This document shows positions 17,318-26,111 of a DNA stretch of 43,468 bases, one piece after another. The DNA is taken from assembly GCA_022825745.1 (NCBI GenBank), contig JAJDWF010000003.1, positions 1 to 43,468 on the forward strand, written 5' to 3'. The translations under genes and the position numbers were made by a program. Positions within the stretch are counted from its first letter, which is position 1, and each line of letters starts with the position of its first letter. The notes below the pieces were generated by a model. It was not told the DNA's origin, searched no databases, and saw nothing but the letters and a program-made list of their open reading frames with translations. Origin of the DNA: Dehalococcoidia bacterium. Its GTDB lineage: Bacteria > Chloroflexota > Dehalococcoidia > Lucifugimonadales > UBA3495.

Positions 17318-18588
17318 ACCCGTCCCCGGCCGAGTTGGCGTCTTTCGTCGCCGACCTGCACGTCCACTCCCCCTACGCCTTCGCTTGCAGCAAGGCGCTG
17401 ACGCTGGACAACCTGGCGGCGTGGGCGCGGCGCAAGGGGATCGACCTCCTGGCCACCGGGGATTTCACCCATCCCGCGTGGGCTGCGGAGCTGAGCGCCA
17501 ACCTGGTTGCCGGTGCGGACCGGCTGTACGAATACGGCGGCGTTCGCTTTGTGCCGGGAACGGAAATCAGCTGCGTGTACCGCCAGGGCGGCCGGGTGCG
17601 TCGCATCCACATGCTTACGCTGATGCCGACGCTGGACGCCGCGGCCGAGTTCACTCGGCGGCTCTCCCTTTACGGCAACCTGTCAACCGACGGCCGGCCC
17701 ACGGTGAGCCTGTCGGCGCGGGATTTGCTGGCCCTGGCGTTGGACTGCCACCCGGAGGCCATCGTCATGCCGGCCCACGCCTGGACGCCGTGGTACGGAG
17801 TCTATGGCTCGCGGGGCGGGTTCGACAGCCTGGAGGAGTGCTTTGGAGACCTGTCGCACCTGATCACCGCCGTTGAGACGGGGCTGTCGTCGGACCCGGC
17901 GATGAACCGCGCCGTGCCGGAACTGGATACCCGCTCCATAGTTTCCTTTTCCGACGCGCACTCGCTGGGTCGCCTGGGCCGGGAACTGACCGCTTTCGCC
18001 GGGGAGCTTTCGTGGGACGGCCTGGTCGCCGGCTTGCGGGACGCGGGAGTGGCGTTCACGGTGGAGTTTTACCCTGAGGAGGGCAAGTACCATTACAGCG
18101 GCCATCGCAGTTGCGGCGTCGTGTACGGGCCGGCTGATGAGGCCGCCAACGGCACGGACTGCCCGGTTTGCGGGCGCACTCTGACGCTGGGCGTGCTGCA
18201 CCGGGTTTCGCGGCTGGCGGAACGTCCCATAGGGGACGAGCTGAAACCCGATGCACGGGGCCTGATTGAATCGGACGATCGGCATCCGCCTTTCGCCCGG
18301 TTGATTCCGTTGCAAGAAGTCATTGCAGCCGTGCGCGGCGTGGGCGTCAACACCCGGCGGGTGATGCGGGAGTACGACGCCGTAATCGACCAGGTGGGCA
18401 GCGAGTTGGCCGCCCTGTTGTATGCTTCGGAAAGTGACCTGCTGCCGGTGGCCGGAGAAACCCTGACGGAAGCGATTGTGCGAGCGCGTACCGGAGAGGT
18501 CACCGTTGAGCCGGGATATGATGGGATTTACGGTACCGTAAAGCCGGTAAGCGAGCCGCTGGCAGCAAGCCAGCCCACCCTGTTGTGA
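17314..18588 (+). CDS. EndoQ-like PHP-domain DNA repair endonuclease
   Basis: A 424-residue protein of the EndoQ family, known from Thermococcales and some bacteria to nick DNA 5' of deaminated bases (uracil, hypoxanthine, xanthine). The PHP metal site opens with D14-L-H16-V-H18, followed by ACSKALTLDNLAAWARRKGI and TGDFTHPAW. Further conserved blocks are GTEISCVYRQGG, HAWTPWYGVYGSRGG and SFSDAHSLGRLG. A zinc-binding insert carries C in GHRSCGV, then CPVCG and the H of GVLHRVSRL. The ATG overlaps the hydrolase stop (ATGA). The assignment is by the whole set of motifs; enzymatic activity in this protein is inferred. Confidence 0.88.
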   Translation: MNPSPAELASFVADLHVHSPYAFACSKALTLDNLAAWARRKGIDLLATGDFTHPAWAAELSANLVAGADRLYEYGGVRFVPGTEISCVYRQGGRVRRIHMLTLMPTLDAAAEFTRRLSLYGNLSTDGRPTVSLSARDLLALALDCHPEAIVMPAHAWTPWYGVYGSRGGFDSLEECFGDLSHLITAVETGLSSDPAMNRAVPELDTRSIVSFSDAHSLGRLGRELTAFAGELSWDGLVAGLRDAGVAFTVEFYPEEGKYHYSGHRSCGVVYGPADEAANGTDCPVCGRTLTLGVLHRVSRLAERPIGDELKPDARGLIESDDRHPPFARLIPLQEVIAAVRGVGVNTRRVMREYDAVIDQVGSELAALLYASESDLLPVAGETLTEAIVRARTGEVTVEPGYDGIYGTVKPVSEPLAASQPTLL

Positions 18589-18611
18589 CCGCCCGATTCG
18601 GATAATTAGCT

Positions 18612-19262
18612 ATGGACGTCGCGCTGCGCCGGATGCGCCCTGAGGACATTTCCCAGGTCATCGAGATTGAGCATGAGGCTTTCTCGCCGGGCTGGGTGGG
18701 CACCCAGTTCCGGCGGGAGTTGAGCAGCCGGCGTTGCCGGTTCCTGGTGGCCTACCTCACCGACGAAGACGATGCGCCGGAAAGCTACGTGCCGGCCGAG
18801 GCTGGCAGCCCGGGCGACTCGTCAATGTGGGGCAGGATGGTGCGGGGCGTCAGATCGGTTTTCGGCGGGTCCGGCGGCGAAGGCGGCGACCGGCTGGCCG
18901 GATACGTAGGAATCTGGTTCCAGGGGGACCAGGCGCACATCACCGAGATTGCGGTGCGTGAGTCCCTGCGCGGCCGGGGCATCGGGGAACTGCTGCTCAT
19001 CGGAACGGTGCGCGCCGCCTACGAGCAGGGGTTGGAGGAAGTTACGCTGGAGGCGCGGGTTTCCAACTTCATCGCCCAGCGCCTCTACGACAAGTACGGG
19101 TTCAACGAAGTCGGCATCCGCAAGAATTACTACGCCGACAACCGCGAGGACGCGGTGATCATGACCACCGACCGCATTCACACCGGCGCGTACCGCGAGA
19201 AATTCTCCGGCCTGCAGGAACGGTTCTTCGAGCGCTACGGCGAGGTCAGCATCGAAATCTAG
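18612..19262 (+). CDS. rimI: RimI-like GNAT acetyltransferase with insert
   Basis: Predicted to acetylate the N terminus of ribosomal protein S18, or a similar substrate. The 216-residue protein is longer than the usual 150 or so. The GNAT core is split by an insert of about 40 residues (roughly 52-95), rich in Gly/Ser (VFGGSGGEGGDRL). The acetyl-CoA loop is ESLRGRGIGELLL. The C-terminal block EARVSNFIAQRLYDKYGF is the typical RimI signature, and GIRKNYYADNREDAVIM is strong. A further 25-residue tail follows. Substrate is inferred from family likeness only. Confidence 0.85.
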   Translation: MDVALRRMRPEDISQVIEIEHEAFSPGWVGTQFRRELSSRRCRFLVAYLTDEDDAPESYVPAEAGSPGDSSMWGRMVRGVRSVFGGSGGEGGDRLAGYVGIWFQGDQAHITEIAVRESLRGRGIGELLLIGTVRAAYEQGLEEVTLEARVSNFIAQRLYDKYGFNEVGIRKNYYADNREDAVIMTTDRIHTGAYREKFSGLQERFFERYGEVSIEI

Positions 19263-19267
19263 GTCGG

Positions 19268-19296
19268 TTGACCGATTCCGTGCGCCTTGCTAGAAT
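19268..19296 (+). promoter_or_regulatory. Promoter for coaE
   Basis: TTGACC (19268-19273), 17 bases, then TAGAAT (19291-19296) with an extended TGC before it. The predicted transcript begins near 19303 and the coaE ATG is at 19325, which supports the shorter start. Confidence 0.6.
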
Positions 19297-19324
19297 GCCC
19301 GGCAGTCTTACCGTCTGGGTGGTC

Positions 19325-19942
19325 ATGCTTACCATTGGATTAACGGGAGGGATTGGCACGGGCAAAAGCGCAGTCGCCGATCTGTTGCAAGAGTTGGGCG
19401 CGTCGATCATTGACGCGGACCAGTTGGGACATGAAGCGTACACCCCGAACTCCGAAGCATGGCGGCAAGTTGTGGCGGCGTTTGGACAGGAGATACTGAC
19501 TGCCGACGGAGAGATTGACCGGCGCAAACTGGGCTCCATCGTGTTCGCGGACCCTGACGAATTGGCCCGACTGAACGCAATCATGCACCCGCTGATGGCC
19601 GGCATGGTCGAGCAACGAAAAGCCGAGCTGAAAGCCGGCGGCCAGTCCGTCGCCGTGGTGGAAGCCGCAGTGCTTTTCGAAGCCGGTTGGGACTCACTGG
19701 TAGATGAGGTATGGACTACCTACGCTCCCGTTGACACAGTGGTGGAACGCCTGCACGCCCGCAACGGGCTCAGCGAGGAAGAAGCAAGGAAACGAATCAA
19801 CTCACAGATGTCTGTCGAAGAGCGCAACCGGCGCTCCCACGTGGTGGTGGACAACTCGTCCGACCTGGCCGCGCTGGAGCATGGGGTGCGCGATCTCTGG
19901 CAGACCCGAGTGAAAGGACAGGTAAATCAAAGCAATGGTTGA
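19325..19942 (+). CDS. coaE: Dephospho-CoA kinase
   Basis: Last step of coenzyme A synthesis: phosphorylates the 3' hydroxyl of dephospho-CoA. The 205-residue length is normal. The Walker A loop is GGIGTGKSAVADLL. The family blocks IIDADQLGHEAY, GSIVFADPDELARLNAIMHP and VVEAAVLFEAGW are all present. The ATG at 19325 fits the family; an open frame extends further upstream but would lie over the promoter. It overlaps the next gene by eight bases. A CoA-type Nudix hydrolase is two genes downstream. Confidence 0.95.
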   Translation: MLTIGLTGGIGTGKSAVADLLQELGASIIDADQLGHEAYTPNSEAWRQVVAAFGQEILTADGEIDRRKLGSIVFADPDELARLNAIMHPLMAGMVEQRKAELKAGGQSVAVVEAAVLFEAGWDSLVDEVWTTYAPVDTVVERLHARNGLSEEEARKRINSQMSVEERNRRSHVVVDNSSDLAALEHGVRDLWQTRVKGQVNQSNG

Positions 19943-20846
19943 AGCGAACATCGAACTGATGGAAGACGAACCCAGTTTCAAGGAATTTGCCATTGAGGAG
20001 TTCCTGGTTCGCAGCGAGCCCTACTACCGGGCCGTGGGCGACGAGTTGGAGCTTTTCGAGGCCGCTTACGAGCAGCACATTCCGGTACTGCTCAAGGGGC
20101 CGACCGGCTGCGGCTAGACCAGGTTCGTCGAATACATGGCCTGGAAACTGGGCCGGCCGATCACGACGGTCAGGAACCAAGCGTCGCAGGAGATGCGCGA
20201 AGGCGAGGTTCGGGTTCCGCTGGTAACCATTGCCTGTCACGAAGACCTGACCGCCAGCGACCTGGTGGGTCGCTACCTGCTGGACGCCAACGGCACCCGC
20301 TGGATCGACGGCCCCATGACCCGCGCGGTCAAGGCCGGAGCCATCCTGTACCTGGACGAAGTGGTCGAAGCGCGCAAGGACACCACCGTGCTGATCCACC
20401 CGTTGACCGACCACCGCCGGATCCTGCCGGTGGAGAAAACCGGCAACATCATCGAGGCCGACGACCGGTTCCTGCTCTGCATCTCCTACAACCCCCACTA
20501 CCAGAGCGCCCTGAAAGACCTGAAGCACAGCACCCGGCAGCGGTTCATTTCCATCGAGTTCGACTACCCGCCCGTGGACGTGGAAGCGGAGATCGTGGCC
20601 AAGGAAAGCGGTTGCAGCGATGAGGACGCCCACGCCCTCTCCCGGCTGGGCGAGAAGATCCGCAACCTCCGGGAACACGGCCTCGCCGAAGGCGCCAGCA
20701 CCCGCTTGCTGATTTACGCGGGACGCCTGATGCGGCAGGGCATACCGGCTCGCCGCGCGTGCCAGGTGGCCATCGTCTGGACGCTGACCGACGAGGTAGA
20801 ATTGCAGCGCAGCATTGAAGAGGTGGTGTACTCCATCTTCGAGTAG
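19935..20846 (+). pseudogene. CbbQ/NorQ-type AAA+ ATPase with in-frame TAG at the Walker A lysine
   Basis: A MoxR-class AAA+ ATPase that should pair with the VWA protein downstream. Read through, it gives 303 residues. Residues 55-62 read GPTGCG-stop-T: the TAG at 20115-20117 sits exactly where the ATP-binding lysine belongs (AAG would be one base away). The rest is intact: the Walker [11 protein letters not shown] (D141-E142), sensor block [11 protein letters not shown] and C-terminal lid. The frame stays open on both sides and codon use is uniform. It could be a true nonsense mutation, a sequencing error, or recoding. UAG ends several other genes here, so general reassignment is unlikely. 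Marked as pseudogene only provisionally. Confidence 0.8.
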
Positions 20847-20860
20847 CCACTGGAGGCTGC

Positions 20861-21457
20861 ATGGGTGAAAGCACCCTTGACTTGATCCGCGACGCGCTGA
20901 CGCGCCGCACCCCCATTACTGCCGCTCCGGAGGGATTGATGCCGGCGGCAGTAATGCTATTGTTGTATCGCAAGGACGGCGACTACTGCGTGCTGTTGAA
21001 CAAGCGGTCCATGACCGTTGAGCACCACAAGGGCGAGATGTCGTTCCCCGGCGGCGCAAAGGATCCCGAGGACACGGACTTTGAAGATACCGCGCGGCGG
21101 GAGACCTACGAGGAAATGGGAATCGCGCGGGACGACATAACGATTCTGGGCAGGCTGGACGACAACGTGACCCGGTCCAACTTTCTCGTAAAGGTATTCG
21201 TGGGCACAATACCGTATCCCTACGAATTTCAACCCAGCTCAATCGAAATTGCCGAGGTGGTGGAGATTCCCCTGGGCGTCCTGCGGGATCCGGCCAGTTG
21301 GCGCTGGGACTCTCGAATTGAAGACGGCGAACGCGTTGCGGTGCGGTCGTATGGCTACCAGCAGCATCTGGTGTACGGCGCAACCGCAAAAATCCTTGAC
21401 CAGTTCCTCGAAGTCGTCGAGGACGGGCTGACGAAGGAGGGCAATACCCTTGACTAA
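20861..21457 (+). CDS. CoA-pyrophosphatase-type Nudix hydrolase
   Basis: A 198-residue Nudix hydrolase, probably splitting CoA or an acyl-CoA into 3',5'-ADP and phosphopantetheine. Family marks are NKRSMTVEHHKGEMSFPGGA and the Nudix helix with ARRETYEEMGI, spaced as in the CoA branch. The AVMLLLYR strand and the LGRLDDN region also fit. It sits between the AAA ATPase and its VWA partner and overlaps the latter by eight bases, so translation is coupled. CoA synthesis (coaE) and turnover flanking the ATPase may be coincidence. Confidence 0.87.
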   Translation: MGESTLDLIRDALTRRTPITAAPEGLMPAAVMLLLYRKDGDYCVLLNKRSMTVEHHKGEMSFPGGAKDPEDTDFEDTARRETYEEMGIARDDITILGRLDDNVTRSNFLVKVFVGTIPYPYEFQPSSIEIAEVVEIPLGVLRDPASWRWDSRIEDGERVAVRSYGYQQHLVYGATAKILDQFLEVVEDGLTKEGNTLD

Positions 21458-24400
21458 TACCGCAACCGGCGAGCTTCTAGCCGAACTGTCAAAACTACCT
21501 CCCGCGGTGACGGAGGCTTACGAAGCCGTCGCTGACGCGATGGGGGAATCCTTCAGCGACGAGGAATTGGCGCTGTGGGCCAAGGAGGGCGTCGCCATCG
21601 GCACCCAAACCGTGCGCTCCTGGGAATCCGCCGTCGAATACTACCGAGTCAGCCCGGAGGTAGCCCGTTCGCTGGCCTTCGCGTCCTTCATGCAGTGGGC
21701 CCGTTGCGGCACCTATCTGTCCCAGGATTCGCCGACGCTGGCCGTTGCTTTCTTCAAGGCAAGCCCTACCATCGTGACCAACCTGCGCCCGCAGTACATC
21801 CCAAGGTGGGCCGGCCTGGGCCGTTCCCTGTACAAGGGAACCTGGAAATCCAGCACGCTGGCGGCGCGGTTCTTTGAAGTCAGCCCCGACCTGGTGCGGA
21901 ACCTTCCTTTCTGGGACGTTGAGGTCTTTGCCTCCCTGATTGAAGCGCTGTCCTACAAGTCCTACGACGTGGCGGCGGAGTGCCTGGTGCTGGGCCGCGA
22001 CGTTCTTCCCGGCATGGGCCGCGAGCGCGAGGCGTTCCTGTCCATGTCACGGGCGCTCACCGACACCAGTTGGCGCGAGGTCAAGGCGTGCCTGGAGATG
22101 GCGCCCCGGGCGTTGCAGCACGTGGAAGAGGGGCAGACCGGCCGGTTCCTGCGGCTGGGCGAAAGGCTGGCCAAGATGGGCCTGAGGGACACCTCGCGTT
22201 TCCTGTACGACGGAGCGCAGGCGTTGTCTCACGTGTCCGCCGGTTCGCAGGGGCACATACTGGACCTTTGCGAGGGGCTGCTTGCGACCACGCCCGATGC
22301 CGTGCCGCCGTTCCTCAAGAGCCTGGACCCGGTGTTGAACCGCATCACGCTGCCACAGTTGGACCAGTGGTACCAGCAGGGCGTGGAGCTGCTCAACGAA
22401 AACCCGGAAAGCGGCATCGCCTTCTTCAAGATCGAATCCAACACCTCGGAAGCCATGCTGGAAACCCTGTCGTCCAGCCTGGACCTGGAACGGGTCAAGG
22501 GCATCATGCGGCTCTACACCCGCGCCCTCTCCGGAGCCAACATCGAGGTGATGAGCACCGAGGAATTGGTGCGCCGGCAGATTGGTTGGGTGGACCAGGA
22601 CACGGCTTCCACCGACGGCACCAAGGTGTACTTGCCGCCGATGATCGACAACTACAACGACAAGGCGCAGAACTTCGCCTGGTTCAAAGTAGTGGCGACT
22701 CACCAGGTTTCGCACCTGGAATTCGGCAGCTTTGAGTTCGAGTTTGACCGGCCGGCCCACGTCTTTGACGACCGCCGCATCGCGATGGAGGAATCGATAC
22801 AGGCCAGGATGGAAGCAATCCGCACGGCAGCGGTGGAAAACCTCCTGGTGCAGGACATGAACGTGAGCGTCGGGGCGGAAATGGGCGAAGGCCCCGGCGG
22901 CACGATGCGCGTTTACACCGACATCGGCCGCTTCCTCGCGCTGTTTGAAGACCGGCGCATGGCGTTCGACCTGTTCAGCGTGCTGGAAGACTGCCGGCTG
23001 GACTACCGCATCAAGACCGACTATCCCGGCATCCGTCGGCCTGCGCTGGACGTGCAGCGGGACGCGCTGGCCCAGCGGCCCCGGGTTGAGGAACTGCCGT
23101 TGCAGGAAGCCCTGATCGAGCTGCTGGTCCACATGAGCCTGGACCGGTTTGAGGGCCTGCTGGTGCCCCAGGAATACCGGGAAGAAGCGTACATGCTGGC
23201 GCGCATCATGCACCGGCTGCGCACCATTCGCGCGTCCATCGAGGACACCGCCGAGGCGTCGCTGCGGGCCTATGAGATCATCTCCCGCCTGCAAAACGAG
23301 CAGCAGCCCGAGGATGAATACCAGCCGGAAGACCTGGACGACCCGGGCGAGTTCTCCGAAGAGGAATACGAGGCGCTGCTGGACAAGCTCCAGGCCCAAA
23401 TGGAAGAGCAGCAGGGCGAACAGGGCGAGGGCGACCCCTATGAATCTCCCGAACCCGTGGAATATCGCGGCGACTTCAAGCCCGAGATGGTCCAGCTGCT
23501 CACCAAGCTGCAAATGGACCAGAGCCAGATGGGCGATGCGGAGCCGATGACCCAGGAGGAACTGGAGCAACTGCTGCAGGACAGCGCCGAGTTGGAACTG
23601 GACGCCCAGGAAGGCGACGTTGACCAGAGCATGGCGATGTTCGCGCAGAACATCATGAAGGAGGCCGGCGTTCCGCCGCCGTCCAACGACCCCGGCCGGG
23701 GTTACGGCCCGATCCTGCACGATGACGACGCCGGCGGCGAACTGGAAGCCCTGGAACCCAAGACCTTCGTGTACGACGAATGGGACTTCCGCGCCAACGA
23801 CTACAAGCCGCGCTGGTGCATCGTCAAGGAGAAAATTCTCGACGAGGGCGACGTCAATTTCTACAACGACTCTTTGCGGAACTACTCGTCGCTGCTGGCG
23901 CACATCAAGCGGCAGTTCGAGCTGATCATGCCGGAGACGTGGCGCAAGACCTACCGCCTCATCGACGGCGAGGACATCGACCTGAACTCGGCCCTGGAAG
24001 CGTGGGCCGACCTGCGCATGAACGTGCCGCCGGACGAAAAAATTTACTGGCGCCGCAACCGCGTCGAGCGCGACGTGGCCGTGGTGTTCCTGCTGGACAT
24101 GTCCGCGTCCACCGCCGAGGCCATCGACGAGGGCCGACACTCGGTTGACGACCGGGACGCGCCGGACGACCCGGTGGAGTACATGGTGTGGCTGCGCCGG
24201 CGCCGGGAGGGACTGGTGCGCCGCCATTACAAGCGCATCATCGACCTGGAAAGGGAAAGCTGCGCGCTGCTCATCAACGCCCTGGAGTCCATCGGCGACA
24301 CCTACGGCATCTACGGCTTCTCCGGCTACGGGCGCGAGAACGTCGAGTTCTACGTCATCAAGGACATCGAGGAGCAGTTCAACGACAAGATCAAGCGGCG

Positions 24401-24764
24401 GATCGACAAGGTGACTCCGCTGCACGCCACCCGCATGGGCTCGGCCATCCGCCACGCCATCACCAAGCTGGAGAACCAGGACGCGGCCACCAAGATCATG
24501 TTCCTGATCAGCGACGGCCGGCCGCAGGACCGGGGGTACAGCCGGGAGGGCGTGGAGAAGGAATACGCCGTCCACGATACGCACCAGGCGCTGGTTGAAG
24601 CCAAGCGCAAGGAGATCACCCCATTCTGCCTCACGGTGGACAAGGCGGGGCACGACTACCTCAAGACCATGTGCGGCGACCTCAACTACGAGGTGCTGGA
24701 CGACATCTGGGCCTTGCCGGAACGGTTGCCGATGCTCTACCGCTCGCTGACCATGGTGCGGTAG
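21450..24764 (+). CDS. VWA-domain protein, CbbO/NorD-like, with long helical-repeat N terminus
   Basis: A 1104-residue protein. The C-terminal VWA domain has the metal-site motif D883-M-S-A-S887 (VFLLDMSASTAEA) and a late acidic site in ISDGRPQD (D1022), as in CbbO and NorD, which work with CbbQ/NorQ-type ATPases to activate metalloenzymes. The first 400 or so residues hold alpha-helical repeats of about 35 residues (LAVAFFKASPTIV, LAARFFEVSPDLV, and similar), like a HEAT solenoid. A very acidic stretch (about 615-665, QQPEDEYQPEDLDDPGEF) connects them. It is longer than the usual 600-800 residues. The TTG start at 21450 has AAGGAGG nine bases before it. The client protein is unknown. Confidence 0.85.
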   Translation: MTNTATGELLAELSKLPPAVTEAYEAVADAMGESFSDEELALWAKEGVAIGTQTVRSWESAVEYYRVSPEVARSLAFASFMQWARCGTYLSQDSPTLAVAFFKASPTIVTNLRPQYIPRWAGLGRSLYKGTWKSSTLAARFFEVSPDLVRNLPFWDVEVFASLIEALSYKSYDVAAECLVLGRDVLPGMGREREAFLSMSRALTDTSWREVKACLEMAPRALQHVEEGQTGRFLRLGERLAKMGLRDTSRFLYDGAQALSHVSAGSQGHILDLCEGLLATTPDAVPPFLKSLDPVLNRITLPQLDQWYQQGVELLNENPESGIAFFKIESNTSEAMLETLSSSLDLERVKGIMRLYTRALSGANIEVMSTEELVRRQIGWVDQDTASTDGTKVYLPPMIDNYNDKAQNFAWFKVVATHQVSHLEFGSFEFEFDRPAHVFDDRRIAMEESIQARMEAIRTAAVENLLVQDMNVSVGAEMGEGPGGTMRVYTDIGRFLALFEDRRMAFDLFSVLEDCRLDYRIKTDYPGIRRPALDVQRDALAQRPRVEELPLQEALIELLVHMSLDRFEGLLVPQEYREEAYMLARIMHRLRTIRASIEDTAEASLRAYEIISRLQNEQQPEDEYQPEDLDDPGEFSEEEYEALLDKLQAQMEEQQGEQGEGDPYESPEPVEYRGDFKPEMVQLLTKLQMDQSQMGDAEPMTQEELEQLLQDSAELELDAQEGDVDQSMAMFAQNIMKEAGVPPPSNDPGRGYGPILHDDDAGGELEALEPKTFVYDEWDFRANDYKPRWCIVKEKILDEGDVNFYNDSLRNYSSLLAHIKRQFELIMPETWRKTYRLIDGEDIDLNSALEAWADLRMNVPPDEKIYWRRNRVERDVAVVFLLDMSASTAEAIDEGRHSVDDRDAPDDPVEYMVWLRRRREGLVRRHYKRIIDLERESCALLINALESIGDTYGIYGFSGYGRENVEFYVIKDIEEQFNDKIKRRIDKVTPLHATRMGSAIRHAITKLENQDAATKIMFLISDGRPQDRGYSREGVEKEYAVHDTHQALVEAKRKEITPFCLTVDKAGHDYLKTMCGDLNYEVLDDIWALPERLPMLYRSLTMVR

Positions 24765-24790
24765 CCGGCAAAGAAATGCCAAAAAGAAAG

Positions 24791-24813
24791 GGGGCGGGTT
24801 TTGAACCCGCCCC
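24791..24813. terminator. Bidirectional terminator between the VWA gene and cinA
   Basis: GGGGCGGGTT (24791-24800), loop TTG, AACCCGCCCC (24804-24813): a perfect 10-bp stem. On the minus strand it is followed by CTTTCTTTTT; on the plus strand by TGACTTTTCC. The sequence is almost the same as that at 33665-33687. Confidence 0.85.
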
Positions 24814-24853
24814 TGACTTTTCCTGGACCGCCGATTTTCTGAACCAGCGACCG

Positions 24854-26089
24854 CTACGGCGCGACTTCCGTAATCAGCTTGCGCAACTCGGTCAACGCGG
24901 TGTTGCAGGAACGGCGCTTGATCACCAGCCGGCGCGGCGGCGTGCGCAGGGGAAACTCGTGCACGTCTTCGCCGTGGCAGATGGCGATGTGAATGGTGCC
25001 GGGGCGATGCCCCTCAAACTCCTCCGGTCCCAGCACGCCGGTGACGCCCAGGCCGAAGTCGGCGTTGGTAGTTTCCTGGGCGGCCAGCGCCATGGCGTTG
25101 GCGGTGGGCTGGCTGACCACGCCGTGCTCTGCCAGCACGTCCCCGGCCACGCCGGCGGCGATGATGGCGTCGGCGGTGTAGGCCACGCTGCCGCCGCGAT
25201 ACCAGCGATTGCTGTCGGGCGCTTCGGTGATGGTGTTGGCGAGAAATCCTCCGCTGACGGATTCCATGGTCGCCAGCGTCATGCCGCGGGCGGTGAGCGC
25301 CGCGCCCACGGAGAGTTCGGGCGTCTCGTCGTCATAGCCCCAGATGTACGGCGCCAGCCGCTCGTGGATGGCGGTTTCCACCGGGGCGATCATCTCGCGG
25401 GCGGACGATTCATCCACGGCGCGGGCGATGATGCGCAGGTGGATGCCGTCGGCCTTGGAATAGATGCCCAGGTACGGATTCTCCAGGCCGAAATACTCGG
25501 AGATTATTTCGTCAACCGAAGCCTCGCCCAAGCCCAACGTCTTGATGTTGCGGGTGATGGTGACTTCGGTGTCAATCATCGTTTTCAGCCTGGCGTCGAT
25601 CTCGTCCTGCCACATGGCCCGGTTTTCACCCGGAGGTCCCGGCATGATGATGATGTGCTTGCCGTCCCTTTCGGCCCACCAGCCGGGAGCGGTGCCGTTG
25701 CGGTTGGTGATGAACTGCGCCGACGGGATCAGGTGCGCCTGCTTGACGTTGTGCGCCGGCATATCCTGGCCGCGGTTGCGGAACCACTGCCGCAGGTTTT
25801 CCAGCTCGTCCTCCTGAACGGTCGGCGTCTCCTCCAGGGCGGCGGCCACAGCCTCGCGCGTCAGGTCGTCTTGCGTCGGCCCCAGCCCGCCGGTGGTGAA
25901 AATCACGTCGGAGCGTTCCATGCCCCGGCGGAACGCCTCGGTGAGCTTGGGCAGGTCGTCGTCGATGATGCTCACCTGCTGCAAGCGGATGCCCAAAGGG
26001 GGCAGGCGCCCGGCGATCCAGCTGGCGTTGGTGTCCGTGAGCTCGCCCATCAACAGTTCGGTACCGATGGAAATAATTTCCGCGTTCAC
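24854..26089 (-). CDS. cinA: CinA-family protein
   Basis: A 411-residue two-domain protein. The N-terminal half is a molybdopterin-binding-like domain (EIISIGTELLMGELTDTNAS, FTTGGLGPTQDDLTREA), linked in other CinA proteins to ADP-ribose pyrophosphatase activity. The C-terminal half is the PncC-type domain, which deamidates NMN in pyridine-nucleotide salvage. Its usual ESCTGG reads ESVSGGFLAN here, so a Cys is replaced by Val while Ser is kept. The GTG start at 26089 has AGGAGG six bases before it. It lies downstream of the DUF4340 gene on the same strand, 22 bases away. Confidence 0.93.
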   Translation of the reverse strand: MNAEIISIGTELLMGELTDTNASWIAGRLPPLGIRLQQVSIIDDDLPKLTEAFRRGMERSDVIFTTGGLGPTQDDLTREAVAAALEETPTVQEDELENLRQWFRNRGQDMPAHNVKQAHLIPSAQFITNRNGTAPGWWAERDGKHIIIMPGPPGENRAMWQDEIDARLKTMIDTEVTITRNIKTLGLGEASVDEIISEYFGLENPYLGIYSKADGIHLRIIARAVDESSAREMIAPVETAIHERLAPYIWGYDDETPELSVGAALTARGMTLATMESVSGGFLANTITEAPDSNRWYRGGSVAYTADAIIAAGVAGDVLAEHGVVSQPTANAMALAAQETTNADFGLGVTGVLGPEEFEGHRPGTIHIAICHGEDVHEFPLRTPPRRLVIKRRSCNTALTELRKLITEVAP

Positions 26090-26111
26090 AACAGCCTCCT
26101 TGATGGGTGGC

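Noticed and set aside
20115..20117. Pyrrolysine at the TAG in the AAA ATPase
   Set aside because: No pyl genes are visible, several genes here end in TAG, and a single-base error or mutation is simpler. Kept as an open question under findings but not claimed.
22047..24782. A 911-codon open frame on the minus strand opposite the VWA gene
   Set aside because: High-GC shadow: the plus-strand frame has a ribosome site, VWA motifs and domain structure, while the antisense translation is rich in V/H/L/Q without any recognised motif.
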